In this document: positions 36,075 through 52,504 of the stretch, piece by piece
Layout of the letters: each line of letters opens with the position of its first letter
How positions within the stretch are numbered: position 1 is the stretch's first letter
Assembly: GCA_029945375.1 (NCBI GenBank)
Contig: CM057060.1
Location: forward strand, 1,240,001-1,304,000
DNA: 64,000 nt
DNA from: Agaricus subrufescens
Taxonomy: Eukaryota > Basidiomycota > Agaricomycetes > Agaricales > Agaricaceae
Direction of reading: 5' to 3'
Made by a program: the position numbers and the translations under genes
Notes under the pieces: generated by a model
Seen by the model: only the letters and a program-made list of their open reading frames with translations
Databases searched by the model: none
Told to the model about the DNA's origin: nothing

Positions 36075-36858
36075 TCAATCGACCTCCATACCCATAGATC
36101 GTCCATCACCTTGCACTAATGAACTTTTTGTCTTTGATGGCACCTTGATTCTTTCTGCGACCTTCAGACCCTCCTCTTCGATAACCATAGGCTCGTGTAG
36201 TTTGACAGATGCTTTGGCCTTCTCCAAGGCCTTTTGACGGTGTGCTCTTTGCTTCGCCTTTGCGGTAGCCATCCTACATTGCGAATTAGTGTCAGAGAAC
36301 ACAAAGTTGGTATAAACAAACCTGTTCTTAAAGAATGCCCGCTCTCTGCGCGCTTTGATCTCGCCAATCCGCTTCATTGCCTTGATTGTGGTCTGAACCA
36401 AATCACGGTCGTAACGTACGGGGACATTCCGTCGTTTCTCGAAGTCGATCGTCGAGTCCTGAAAATTCGAGACATAATTAGACATGCAGAAACCTCACAC
36501 AGGCAAAGACCACTCACAACGGTCATCTCTTTGCCCGCTGCCTTCCTAAACGCTTTCGTCCATCGCACTTTCCGTGGGTTACGTTTCATTCTGATAACAA
36601 GGTTAATAAGATATAACAGTGAATGTAAGCTTCTCGAACTTGAAATTTTTATGGCATCTGAGGCGTGATCAGTATGGATTTTCCAGGCAGTTGAGGATGC
36701 GTACTTTGATGTACAGAAACGGAAAACTTTTGCATCGTTTCGGACGAATGCAGTTCCTAAGTACTTTATGAGCACACTGTTTTCTTCTTTCTGAGATAAT
36801 ACACACCGTGCCCAGGGTATACGTTTGTAGAGCAGAAGTAGCACTTCTCAATACGCAT
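36075..36858 (-). CDS. RLP24: Ribosome biogenesis protein Rlp24 (L24-like)
   Basis: Begins '[18 protein letters not shown]' at 36858, with the first CxxC of the L24-type zinc ribbon. A 5'-proximal intron leads to '[17 protein letters not shown]'. An 18-nt microexon (36640-36657) then supplies 'CHKNF', completing the second Cys pair. Next follow '[20 protein letters not shown]', '[19 protein letters not shown]' and '[16 protein letters not shown]', which distinguish Rlp24 from ribosomal L24. The stop is TGA 36075-36077. Rlp24 holds the L24 site on pre-60S particles and recruits the AAA-ATPase Afg2/Drg1 through its C-terminal tail for release in the cytoplasm. All introns are phase-consistent. 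Confidence 0.93.
36640..36657 (-). other. 18-nt microexon of RLP24
   Basis: Flanked on the minus strand by CAG before and GTTCGA after. It turns the preceding 'SK' codon remainder into 'SKCHKNFK', restoring the zinc-ribbon cysteine that would otherwise be absent. Both splice junctions split a Lys codon after two bases. Confidence 0.8.
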
Positions 36859-37127
36859 GTCGAGATTATGTTTTAATGAGACTACAGGCTAGAATGACTT
36901 TTTGATTGCGTGGGAACATAATCCCAGACTGGTAAGCCGGTCCATGAGCTTATCGTGCGGTCGAGGCCTGGCTCTGAAGGTCAGAGTAACTATATACTCT
37001 AGCATTGGCTCACGTCTCAATGGAAGGAAGCGATTCGAATTGCTCGTTCTGCCGCTTGAGCTAGCCGTACCTGGCTACTAATACAAGCTAATTCTACAGC
37101 GCCCAAATTGGCGCTGACACAAGTAAA
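36859..37127. other. Intergenic spacer with a short perfect hairpin
   Basis: Contains the RLP24 promoter and the 3' flank of the deaminase gene, both on the minus strand. At 37098-37115 there is a 6-bp perfect inverted repeat (AGCGCC/GGCGCT) with a six-base loop, 12 bases past the deaminase stop. A tRNA-T-loop-like string near 37030 lacks the rest of a cloverleaf. Confidence 0.4.
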
Positions 37128-37726
37128 CTAATTCTGTTCGTGGCCAGTGCGGGCTACTGCTAGGCACTCGCTTTCGTGGCCTTTTAGCCAGACCACTTCG
37201 ACTCCTGCGTCTTTCAGCATTTGCGCTCCTTCGCATTTCACGAAATCGTCTGGTTCTCCTACACCAATGAAACACCTAGGAATTTTAGCCGCAATGATGG
37301 CTTTTGCACAAGGGGCTAATCCTGATGTTCGAACTGAGCAAGGTTCGAGGGTAGTATATATATCAGACTGAGCGAGGATGTCATTGATTGACAGTTGGGT
37401 CGGTGATGCTGTTGGGAATAATGACTGAAGTTGATTCAGAGTGAGGTTCCTCGCTTTTGAAAGGGCATTCGCCTCTGCGTGCGTGTTTCCGGTCAGCTCC
37501 CTTGAGTATCCTGAGGAAAGCACGACGGCATCGGTTGATGTCATCGGCCATCGTACAGTAATAACGCATCCGACACAAAATGCGGTTGGAGTGGGTTGAC
37601 ATTTGCGAGCCTCATCAATAGCCAGGCGCAAAAACCGCAAGTGCTGCTCGTCTGATTTTTTATTTTTCAGATATTTGTTGGAGAGCCCAAAGCAAAAAGT
37701 AAAGACCGACCGTGAGGATTGACCAT
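37128..37726 (-). CDS. Cytidine-deaminase-fold zinc enzyme, RibD/Rib2-like
   Basis: Exon 1 is only 16 nt (37726-37711, 'MVNPH'), spliced over 59 nt (37652-37710) to one long exon, 179 residues in total. The zinc site is complete: 'THAEANAL' (His and catalytic Glu) and 'TLEPCSVRTSGLAPC' (two Cys). An 'AFCVGCVI' strand precedes it, as in riboflavin-type deaminases (RibD/Rib2) that act on pyrimidine intermediates. The 'CFIGVGEPDDF' segment and 'GAQMLKDAGVEVVWLKG' also resemble RibD. The fungal riboflavin pathway uses Rib2 for this step, but other members act on nucleotides or tRNA. A role in riboflavin synthesis is therefore likely yet unproven. The donor GTCGGT is weak, so the first exon is less sure than the rest. 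Confidence 0.78.
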
Positions 37727-37852
37727 TGGGAGCGGACTAACATTTGTAGACAAACTGCTTTTGGAAGCCGTGCTTACGTATGCAACACACGACTATAAAG
37801 CTCGGTTCCTCAATTGTAGACGGCTTGTTTAACCTCTACCCATACCACTTCC

Positions 37853-40800
37853 ATGTCCTCACCCCAGCCAGAGCAATTCCACGCGAATCAGGCTGAAGAA
37901 ACAGATGATCCTATGCAGGGTTTAGGTCAGGATGGGGAGGAAGGAGAAGGAGATGAAATTGCTCCGAATTTGACAGATGACAGCTCGGAAGAGGGAGAAG
38001 ACGATGAGGAAGAAGCCCGCAGAATCAGGGAGGGTTTTATTGTTGACGAAGACGAAGAGGAGGAAGACGAGGACGAGGAAGAGGAAAGGCGGCGGCGGCG
38101 GAAGAGGCGTAAGAAGCACCACCGCAGGCGTGAGTATACGTTGATATGCCGACTGCTCATAGACTTATTAATTAATAGGTGAAGAGGAAGAGGAAGAACT
38201 GGAGGAGGATGATTTAGAGCTGCTGGCTGAAAATACCGGTGGTACATTTAAAAAGGGTCGACTCACTCGACTTAGGCGCGGACGCGTTTCACAGTCGCCA
38301 CCGACTGCATCTTCAAGGCGGAGAAATGTAGTGGAATCTTCTGACGAAGACCTCGATAATGACGACAATCTCCCTCAAGTCCAAGATATCCAAAAAATTT
38401 GGGATGATGAGCGTGGTCGGGATGATGAAGAGGAATACGGTGATATGGACATGGACGATTTTATTGAGTATGATGAGGAAGGTGGAGGTGCTATGGATGA
38501 GGCGTCCCGTGCCGAACGCAGGAGAGAGCAGCAAGAGCTACAGAGACGCAAGAGGGCATTAGGTATAAGAACCGCCCTCGGCGGAATTGATGCCAAGTGA
38601 GTTACAAATTACACTCATAAAATGATTGAACATCTGATAGTATACGTTTTCTAGCGCATGGGATGAGATACATGATGTTTTCGGGGACGGCCATGACTAC
38701 GACTGGGCATTAGTTGGAGAGGAAGATATCGAGCAAGACGAAGAGCATCTCAAACCCGACACTAAGTACCACGATGTACGTCGTTGCATCCCTCATTGTT
38801 TACACACGCTCATATAATTTTCAGGTGTTTGAGCCATCAGAAATCAAGAAACGGATGCTCACAGAAGATGACGATATAATTCGAGCCCAGGATACACCTG
38901 AGCGCATGCAACTTGCCACTTCTTCTCTGTCGTCCAGCACCACAATCTCCACGCATACACCATTAACCGAAGCTGACCTTGACGGGGCCGCTATGTGGGT
39001 AACACAGCGTATTTCGGCACGCAAGAATCGCGAGTATTTCAGCAGTGATGGACAATCTCAGCATTTGAGAGGTGCTCTCGTCATGGCTGTCACCTTTGCG
39101 CTGCGTTATCTGTTCGTTGAAGAATTCGAGGTCCCTCATATATGGGCGCACAAACGAGACTATCTCTGTCACTTCGATATCTCCGACATCCGCACGCGCA
39201 GGGAGCTTTTGACCTTAAATGAATTATGGCGAATCTTTGTTATGGGGCAAAAATACAGATCGCTATTAGAAAGGAAACGAGCTTTGTCGACACTCTATGA
39301 TCGCCTTCAAGTTCATGATGAAGTTTATGAGAAAGAGATCCTTCCCAGAGTGGACAGCGTAGAACTTGTGGCCGATGCCACAGAGTGGCTCCTCTTGAAG
39401 TACAAAGAAAAGAAAGCTGACGCTTTTGAATCTCGTTCGCGTGAAGATGAGCCGGACATCAGGAAGCCCAAAATGCCCAGTCGTATTTCAGCTTATGAGG
39501 TTGCGAAAAATAGTGTGGTATCAAAGTTGGCAGAGGTAAGACGCTTTTATTTGCGGTTGGATTATATCTTAAAATGACCTTATAAAGGGATTTGGCCTGG
39601 AATCGTATCAAGTAGTAGCGAATTTCATTGCCTCGGAACGCCTCTATTTTGTGCAAGACCAGGAACTCAATCCGACCATCTACGCCGAACAATTTGCCGA
39701 TCCCGACCCTATTAAGGTTCAAACGCCAGAGGAACTTCTCAGACGTGCTCGATTAATATTGTCAACCGAGCTTGGCAAGGATCCTTTATTGAGAGATCAT
39801 ATCCGTAGACTCTTCAGAGAAGAGGCACAAATTACTGTCGAGCCAACGGAAAGGGGTATTGTGAAAATTGATCAGAATCATCCGTATAACGTGTGTCTTC
39901 TCAAAGTGATGAAGTGATGAGATTTGCTCATTTATCTATCTATAGAATTTCAAATATCTTCTCCGGAAGCCGATTCGAGATATGCTAGAGACCGCCCAAT
40001 TTTTACATATTCTCGCTGCGGAGAATGAACATCTCGTGACCGTCTCGATATTCCTTCCTAACGAACTGAAAGCGGATCTTGAGCAAAAACTGAGTAATGC
40101 GTTCAGCTCGGATAACTTCAGCGAAGCTGCGAGAGCATGGAATATTGAACGGAATCAAGTAGTTCAGGATGTCACTGAGCAGCATCTTATTCCCCTTGGT
40201 GCCAAGTGGGTGAGAGAGTACCTTCGTGAAGAAGTCGAAGACTTCCTTGCCCAGAGCTGCGCTGCTAAGCTGCGGAAGGTATGCTTTTTCACATTTGTGA
40301 TAAACATTACCTAACTATCGAGCAGCGTCTGAATGTCGCTCCTTATATTACCCCTGCCATGAAAGCTGGTGACACCTCATCAGTCCTTGCTATTTCCTGG
40401 GGCAAAGGTGATCCTCAAAAGGATGCCATTTCGATTGTATTCCTTGACGAAGCAGGACGTATGCGCGAGCACACTAAAGTTGACAATCTATATGACTCTG
40501 ATAATGTCGACGAATTCATCGATCTACTCAAACGTCGGAAACCAGATGTTGTAGTGATTGGCGGATTCAGTATGGCAACTCTGAAGCTCAGTCAAAGGGT
40601 TAAGGAAGTCATACGAGGCGGAAACCCTCAAGCACAAGGCCAGGAGTCAAGCTGGGGGCAAGTCACTGATGTCCCTGTCATCTATGTTTATGATGATGTT
40701 GCACGAATCTACCAACACAGTAATCGCGCAGCTGAGGAGTTCAATGGGCTCTCTTCGACCGCAAAATATTGCATCGGTTTAGCTCGATATGCCCAAAGTC

Positions 40801-43119
40801 CTTTGAATGAATTTGCTGCGTTGGGCCGGGATGTCACTGCCATTACTTTTGAAGAGGACGACCAACATCTCGTAAGTATCGTACCGATTAGATTCCAGAG
40901 GTACCTACCTTACCCCTTAGGTCCCTGTGGAAAAACTCCTTCTGGTGTTCGAGCGGGCACTCGTTGATGTCACAAACAAAGTGGGTGTCGATATCAACCG
41001 TGCGGTTACGGACGGCTACTATCAGCATCTACTCCCGTTCGTCTGCGGTTTGGGTCCCAGAAAGGCCCAAGCCCTGGTGAAGAAAATTGGTGCTCTGGTA
41101 TGTTCAACCTTTGTGAAACAGGAAAATTATTCACCTTCATCCAGGGCGGGACACTCCTAAACCGCACCCAGTTCATCAACAGCAGCTTGCTTACTACCAA
41201 AATCTTCATGAATGCTTCTGCTTTCCTGCGGATTGCTCGTGAGGACAACGAGATGCGTACCTTCAAGAATCGCCGCGATGATGGCGATGCTCCCGACCCG
41301 CTTGACGATACGCGGATTCATCCTGAAGACTACGAACTAGCTAGAAAAATGGCTACAGACGCTCTCGAACTCGACGAAGAGGATATCCACGATGAACACC
41401 CTTCACACGTCGTTACACTGATCATGAATGATGCGGACAATGAGAAGAAACTTATGGAGCTGAATCTCGATGAGTTTGCAATCAGTTTATACCAGGCAAA
41501 TTATGATCAGAAGCGGCACACACTCAATGTCATCCGGGATGAGCTTCTCAAATCGTATGCGGAACAGCGCGATGCGTTCCTCCTACCGCAGGACATGGAG
41601 ATCATTACTATGCTTAGTGGTGAAACCGAACGAACCTTGAGGCACGGTCTCATGGTTTCGGCGGTCGTGTACCGCACTGCTCGAAGTATGGCGTTTGTCC
41701 GCCTCGATTCTGGCGTCGAAGGTGTCATTACATCGAAGAGTCTCTCGGACAATAATACTCAGGTTGAGTCTTTCCTTCGAAAGGGTCAAACAATTTCCGG
41801 TATCATTATTCATCGAACCATCGATATTGCCCATGATATATTCAATGTGGAGCTTTCGTGTCAGCGTCAATTACTTGAGGAACGGGATGACGAGATTCGG
41901 AAGGTCAGGCCAGATATGTATTATGACGCCGTTCGGGAGGACAAGGATAGGGACATGCTCAATAGGAAAAAGAGAGCAGAGACTGATCGCAGTCGGCGGG
42001 TGATCAAGCATCCTAACTTCCATAATTTCAAGGCTGCCCAAGCTGAGGCGTTCTTGGAGAAACAGCAACGCGGAGATGTTGTTATCAGACCTTCGTCAAA
42101 GGGTATCGACCACCTTGCTGTGACGTGGAAGGTGGACGACGGTCTTTATCAACATATTGGTCTGTCCCACTGTCTTTTTGAAGTTTCATTTACTGAAAGA
42201 ATTTTAGACGTGACAGATTCTAACGCGGATCCGACTGGTCAGACTACTGGCCAGCTGATTGTGGATTCCAAGACGTACGCTGACTTGGATGAATTGATCG
42301 TCAACCATGTCCAGGCGATGGCTCGTCGAGTTGAAGAGCTGATGGCGCATGAAAAGTTCAAGCAGGGACCTGAAGATGAATTACGTGAGTACCTTTCTTT
42401 CGCGGCGTCAGCACACCGTTTATCGTATTATTCTAGATCTTTTCCTCAAGAATTCCCTGGCTGCCAATCCAGCGAAGAGTATGTATGGCTTCACTCTCAA
42501 TCGTAAGAAACCTGGACATTTCAATTTGTGCTTCCTCGCCAACAAGAACTCTACCGTGCAAACCTGGGTATGTATTGAGTATTCGTTTGACAACTTATCA
42601 CTCATCTTCCTTTCTACCTAGCCTATCCGTGTTGGACCGGAAGCGTACTTCCTTTTTGAAGCGGCTGCTGTCGGTGTTCCTGAACTCTGTGATGCTTTCA
42701 AAGTGCGGTCAGTAAATGTCAACTTCCTTAATTAGGATCATAAAATTCACACTCCGATGTGTAGGCACCTACATGAGAGTAAGGTTTCTAGTACGTCCGG
42801 AAGTAAAACACCGTTTGCAGGGGGACGTACACCGGCTCGTTTGGGTGGAGCAACTCCCGGTCATGCATCTGCTCGACATGTCGGTCGTACACCCAATCCT
42901 TATGGCGGGCAGACGCCCTACGGCGCTGGTCCACTACCGCAACAACCGCCGCAACCACCACCACCGCACGCGCATCCTTACCTCCCTTCAGCCTATGGGT
43001 ATCAAACGCCTATGCAGCGACCGCCACCCAATTACCCGCCAGGCGTTCCGAATCCCGCCCGACCTCCAATGTTACCGCAATCTTCTAATCCGTGGGGTCA
43101 AAATGCTGGTTGGGGCTAA
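37853..43119 (+). CDS. SPT6: Transcription elongation factor and histone chaperone Spt6
   Basis: Starts at 37853 and ends at 43117-43119 with '[11 protein letters not shown]'. The N-terminal 250 residues are strongly acidic, with basic patches ('[14 protein letters not shown]') and the Iws1-binding type region. The Tex-like core follows: a helix-turn-helix region ('[19 protein letters not shown]'), the YqgF fold ('[19 protein letters not shown]'), HhH ('[19 protein letters not shown]') and an S1 domain ('[19 protein letters not shown]'). The tandem SH2 region includes '[20 protein letters not shown]' and '[20 protein letters not shown]'. The C-terminal tail has TP-rich and Pro-rich repeats ('[15 protein letters not shown]'). 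Spt6 rides with Pol II, binds H3-H4 and restores nucleosomes. It is convergent with SPT8. Confidence 0.95.
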
Positions 43120-43265
43120 TTTTATATTTTGTCTGCTACATATCGATTTTCTTTTGTGTTTGTATACAAAGCAAGCGTATGTATGATATATAGATTAGGA
43201 ACTTAATATGCATTACTACCATATCACCTTCGATCAGATTTTAGTACTTGTGTTGTTCGAACAGT

Positions 43266-45768
43266 TCAGAAATTGGCCTTGATATCATGCACAAATACCG
43301 TCTTGGTGGAGTCACCATGCCATCCACGATTACTGCTGGCACTAACCAAAAATTTACACCCCGGATCGACAACTATATAACAATTCATTGAATTACTAAA
43401 TTTGTGGAGATGTTCGGAGGAGAAAATACACTCACGCATTTGAGAGACATATCCTCCATGATGACCAGGTATGATCTTGAACTGCACTCCACCCTTCGTT
43501 CTCCCAGAGTCCGGTTCCTTGGCTTCGGCCACGTTCCACAACCGCAGATTATCAAACGATGCACTGATACAATAGATACGTAAGCACCTTGTGCCAAGGA
43601 CCATGAGAAAAGAAAAATCAGGGAGAAAACTTCGTGGACTACTCAAAAAAAGAAAACGCCACCATGACGGGTTGAATGAATGATGGAAGGGAACTAACCA
43701 TGCAATATGACGGCAATCTGGGAAGGCGACCACACAGGAAACTACTCCGGAGCTTGTAGGGTTCCGGAGAGTCTTTAGAAGACGAGGGGTTTCTAGAGGA
43801 CCTGAACGGCCGAGGAGTCGAACATCCCAAACGTCAACTGCACCGTTCCGCCTGCCAGCGTAGATTTGACTACCGTCTGCTGACCAGCAAGCCTGAGATA
43901 AAAGTATGTTAGCGGTCATCGGCGGAAACTTGTGACATGGTGCTCACTGATAAGCACCAAGGAGGGGTCTTCTCGCTAAGGCATAAACGCCCTACACCTC
44001 TCTTCGGTGCATGTGCTCGCCTATCCCATAGAATCACTTGACCGTCAATAGAAGCGGTTAATAATAAGTCAGGTGAAAATGTAGCATAGTTGGCCGGGTC
44101 GAGAAGAGGTGGGGCGTTTTTTGGTGCGGCCACGTTTGTAGAGGGACGTGGAGGTGGTATTGCAGGAACTGCCGGTGTTAAATTTTGTTGACCAGGCATG
44201 GCAATTTTGCCCTCAAACAGATCTGGTTCTGGTTTGGGTAGTTCAGTTTCCAGAAGGTTAAGCTCTCCATCATCCCCATCGAAAAGAGGGTCAAAGGAGG
44301 CATCTGACCTATTATCTGAATCCGTTGCCGGAGGTATATCTGGTTTCTCGGACTTTGTTGGCGGGACACTAGCTAGGGTTGTATCATTCATTAAAGTATC
44401 CGAAGAAGTTCCGCCAGCGGAGTCCTGCAGGGTTTCTTGCGTCGTATCGGGATATGTCTGAGTTTCCTGTTTAGGTTCGATTGTGGCGGTCTCGGTGCGT
44501 GCAATCCCCGGAGTCCCAGAATTCACGTAACCTGAATTCTGCGGTCGAAGGGCAATAGCAGCCAGCTGTGCCCCGTGGGATGTGAAATTGCGAGCGCCTT
44601 GTCCTGTATTTAGATCCCATTGCTGTACAAGTCTTAACTGGCGTTGATTGGAGTTGTGTGAACGAACTCACGATTGCCTCACCATCCCAGCCCGCGCTAA
44701 AGACTGATTTTTCGTCATAGTCAAGTGCGAGTGCTGAAATAGGACCTCGGTGCCCGTTCATGACGTGACATAAACGACCAGGATCATGCCGCACGGTGAA
44801 GAGATTAATATGCCCGGACTGACGGAGGATACATGGTCTCTATAATTAAAAAAGAAAAAAAAAGAAAAAGAAGTGAAATTGACGTACATCAGAACCTGAT
44901 AGTGCCCATAATGCATCGGAATGCATTGCTAGACTATAAACTGGTGCATTACCGGCGTCATCATCAGCGAGGGTTATCCCGTTCGACTTCTTTGGACTCG
45001 GGGCGCTGGGATTCTCCCACCAACAATACAGATGACCAGCCTTCATCAGACCTTCGACCACACCGGCGTGATGCCTCTGAGGTGCAGATAGGAATGTTTT
45101 GCCGTTTAGGGCAGTATAGATATTATAGTCTCGTATGTAGCCGTCTTCTGAACCGGTGAGAAGGTGCGTCATGCACATTGAAGATGCCAAGGAGTGTACT
45201 GGCCCGGGATGGGGCAAGGCGCATAGAGCTTCGACTGTGAATGATCTGGGTGGAGCAAAGTTTGGATTAGGTGCATAATGAAGGGCTTGACGACGTCGAG
45301 CCGCAGGCGAGGGTGAACGTTTCCGAAGTGGTGGTTGGGTTGCTTAGAAGGTAATGAGACCTCAATAAGTCAATTTTTGGTCAGAGATCCGATAAGCTTA
45401 CATGGAACGCCTTGTTGTTGTTGTAAATTGGGGTTGTTGGAATCATGAGCGGTTGTCGAAACCGTTGGAGTTGTATGAGGAGGTAGCGGCGTTTCAGGAG
45501 CATCTACTTCCATAATCTCGCCGCTACCAGGCTCTTCATCCTCGTCATCGTCATCTTCATCTTCGTCCTCGTCATCTTCGTCCTCCGAAGACTCCTACGG
45601 CCATTAAATGAATATAGTTATACATCCTAGTGTGGGGGAATACCTACACACCTCGTCGCCGTCTTCCGTTGCATCGTCCTGCGCGTCGATCAGGCCTGTG
45701 TCATCTTCATCATACTCAGCTTCGAACTCGAGTTCCTCAAGACCATCGTCCTCGGAGTCGCTCGCCAT
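43266..45768 (-). CDS. SPT8: SAGA complex subunit Spt8, WD40 protein
   Basis: Starts 'MASDSEDDGLEELEFEAEYD' at 45768; the first 100 residues are acidic (long Asp/Glu run), as in yeast Spt8. WD40 blades follow: 'LTGSEDGYIRDYNIYTALN', 'ALSGSDRPCILRQSGHINLF', 'NGHRGPISALALDYDEKSVF', 'AGWDGEAI' and 'LTASIDGQVILWDRRAHAP'. The last blades read 'ACWSADGSQIYAGRRNGAVD' and 'ASFDNLRLWNVAE'. An acidic, Ser/Thr-rich loop of about 120 residues interrupts the propeller (about 44100-44500), also seen in fungal Spt8. It ends 'KTVFVHDIKANF'. Spt8 contacts TBP in the SAGA coactivator. The start lies 89 bp from the divergent SRP54 start. Confidence 0.9.
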
Positions 45769-45857
45769 GGTTGATAGAAAGTAAGATTATCTCCGAAAAG
45801 GGAAGACATTCCCAGGAAGCTAATTACATTTGTCTACCTCTCCCTCCACCACCAGTC

Positions 45858-47925
<2,068 letters not shown>

Positions 47926-48062
47926 AGAAACCTGTATCTATTAGTAGTGACGTCACCGGGCAGACCATCATCTTTTTTCTGCCCCTCGACTCTCGTCCTT
48001 CATCTCACCAAGCACCATGCCAGACTCTTCAGACGCCCCTTCCCTCTCTCTTCCCCTCCCCC

Positions 48063-49765
48063 ATGCCCAGCCCCCCCAGCCCCCCTGTCTTCGCCTACGT
48101 CGGCGACGACGACTCGGCCTACTTCCGCTTCCTCTACGGCAGAAAACTCAATGTCCTCAACACGACCTACCTCCTCCCCGTCGACGACGACGAGGTCAAG
48201 GTACTCGCCCCGCTTCTCTCCCATTCGCCGCGTCCCACCTCATCGCCGCCCCTCTCAGCGCTCAGACCGCCATCACCGTCTACTTCAGTTTGTCTTCCGC
48301 GGCCACAACTACATAGGCCCCGTCAAAAAGGTCCTTCAATTTGGCCAGCAGCGAAGAAGTACGCATTGACCGGTCTTCATGACACGTTTACCAATTGAGA
48401 GTTTCAGTCCTAGATTTGGGAACCGGCGGCGGCTCCTGGTCTGTGAATTAATTCGCCCCCTTACCGACCCCCTCATTCTCATTTGCGCACCCCAGGGCGA
48501 TAGCCATGGCTGACGAGTTTCCTCGTGCAGAGGTTATCGGCATAGACCTTGCCCCTATTCAGCCAAGGTATCCGTCCCTTGTGTTTTTCTCTTGAACCGA
48601 ATAACCTTCCAAGCCTGCGCATCCTCGTGTTCGTGCGGCCGGCGTGAAGGTACTGACACAACCCCTTTCGCCACAGAATGGTCCCGTCTAATTGCACGTA
48701 CGTATCCATTTTAGCCTTCATGGAGTCCTTCTTCGCTTGATCTGATATCTCGGCTCAGCTTTGAGCTCTGTGATCTCGACCAATATCCGATTCCTTACCC
48801 AGACAATTATTTTGACCTCGTTCATGCTCGTTCAATGCATACTGGTGTGCGTTTCCTTTCATCCCCGTCCCTTCCATTATCTAATAATTTTTTGCGCAAA
48901 TTTTCCGCTGAAATCGCTCTTTTCTTGCACATATGTTGTGCTTCTCTTCTTTTGCCAAACAAATATTCAGATTCGTGACTATCCACGTTTCCTCAAGGAG
49001 ATCGCCCGCATACTCCGTCCAGGTGGTCTCGTCCTTCTGATAGAGCCCGATCTACATCCCATGTTCTCAAATGTTTCTGCCCCGGTCGCGGCCCCGCAAC
49101 ACCCTAACCCATCCCCTTCCTTTTCGCCGCCAAAAACGCCACAACTTCTCACTTCCTTTGCAGACGGCAGGGCTAGTTCAAATCCCCTTGTTGTTCAAAA
49201 GTCACCTGTTCTTAATGTGCCCTCGACCGACATGACTTCTGTCGCCGAGTGTTGTCCCACCGGCAGCGAACAACGGGGATGGATTGAATTCTGGGAAACA
49301 TATCGGTCCTGTTTACGTCTTCAGGGTATTGACATCTTCGTTCCGGGACGCCTCTCGAATCTCCTCTCTGACACCGGTCAGTTCGAGAAAATTGTCGTGC
49401 AGGAAGCAAATATTCCCGTCGGCTTTTGGCCCAAAGGTAAGTGTCAACTTTTTGATTGACTCCTGCACTAGTCTATGATGCTAACGCTTTTTAACCAATA
49501 CTCTTTTCGGCTATCATTTTTCAATTTTTTGAATGTTTCACGACGTCCGGCAACGTTAGACGAGTATCTCTTGACTTTCGGCCAACTGCAGTGGATGGAC
49601 TATGAACTTTTCCTTCCCGCTCTCAAGCCCTTATTCCTCTCCAAGGGTATCCCTCCCTCTCGGGTCGACCGAATCATAAATCTCGCACAACATGACCTCT
49701 ATTATCCCTCAGTCTGTCAATCCACCCGTCTTCATATAGTCTACGCATTCAAGTGTTTGTGTTGA
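48063..49765 (+). CDS. SAM-dependent methyltransferase, class I, LaeA/TAM-like
   Basis: Start at 48063 ('MPSPPSPPVFAYVGDDDSAY'); an ATG 46 bp upstream is out of frame. Intron 48201-48258 joins 'PVDDDEVK' to 'RSDRHHRLLQFVFRG'. The next exons give the SAM-binding motif I, 'ILDLGTGGGSWAIAMADEFP', and the acidic loop 'VIGIDLAPIQP'. Then come 'FELCDLDQYPIPYPDNYFDL' with 'HARSMHTG', and 'LKEIARILRPGGLVLLIEPD', which marks the sixth strand region. A Pro/Ser-rich insert and a C-terminal helical lobe follow. The end is a TGA at 49763-49765. Proteins of this shape are common and multi-copy in Agaricomycetes; some relatives (LaeA) regulate secondary metabolism, but the substrate here is unknown. Confidence 0.83.
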
Positions 49766-50154
49766 CTGCCAACACTCTTTTTGCATGACGTACCACACAC
49801 TTTCTCTGAATATTTATTGTTATCAATATTATCTTTCTTGCATGTGTGCACCATCATTTTCTAATCTCACGCCAATTCAAAGACAAGCGGTTGTAATACC
49901 TCTTTCCCTAAGGTAAACACAAAGAAACGGCCTACGCCGGACTCTCTCTACAATGGTCATAAGGACAGCACATGATCAGCCGTTACACGTCGGATGCAGA
50001 CACACGGGGAACAAGAGATACAACAACAGCAGCAGTCAAGAGCATCGTCATGAAAAGCAGGGGTGATGGCGCGGGAGAAACGTGAAAGAACGGACGGGTC
50101 ACAAATGAACCCCACAAGCATCAAAAAAAAAGGCATAATCCTACATAAATTTGC
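49766..50154. other. Intergenic region between convergent genes
   Basis: 3' flanks of the methyltransferase (plus) and PAB1 (minus). T-rich near 49800-49860 and with an A8 run near 50123-50132. The latter, read on the minus strand, is a T-run just past the PAB1 stop. No gene is seen. Confidence 0.5.

Positions 50155-52504
<2,350 letters not shown>

Noticed and set aside
37015..37080. tRNA-like T-loop string (ATTCGAAT) with a TAGCTC D-arm-like string
   Set aside because: No acceptor stem or anticodon arm can be formed with correct spacing on either strand.
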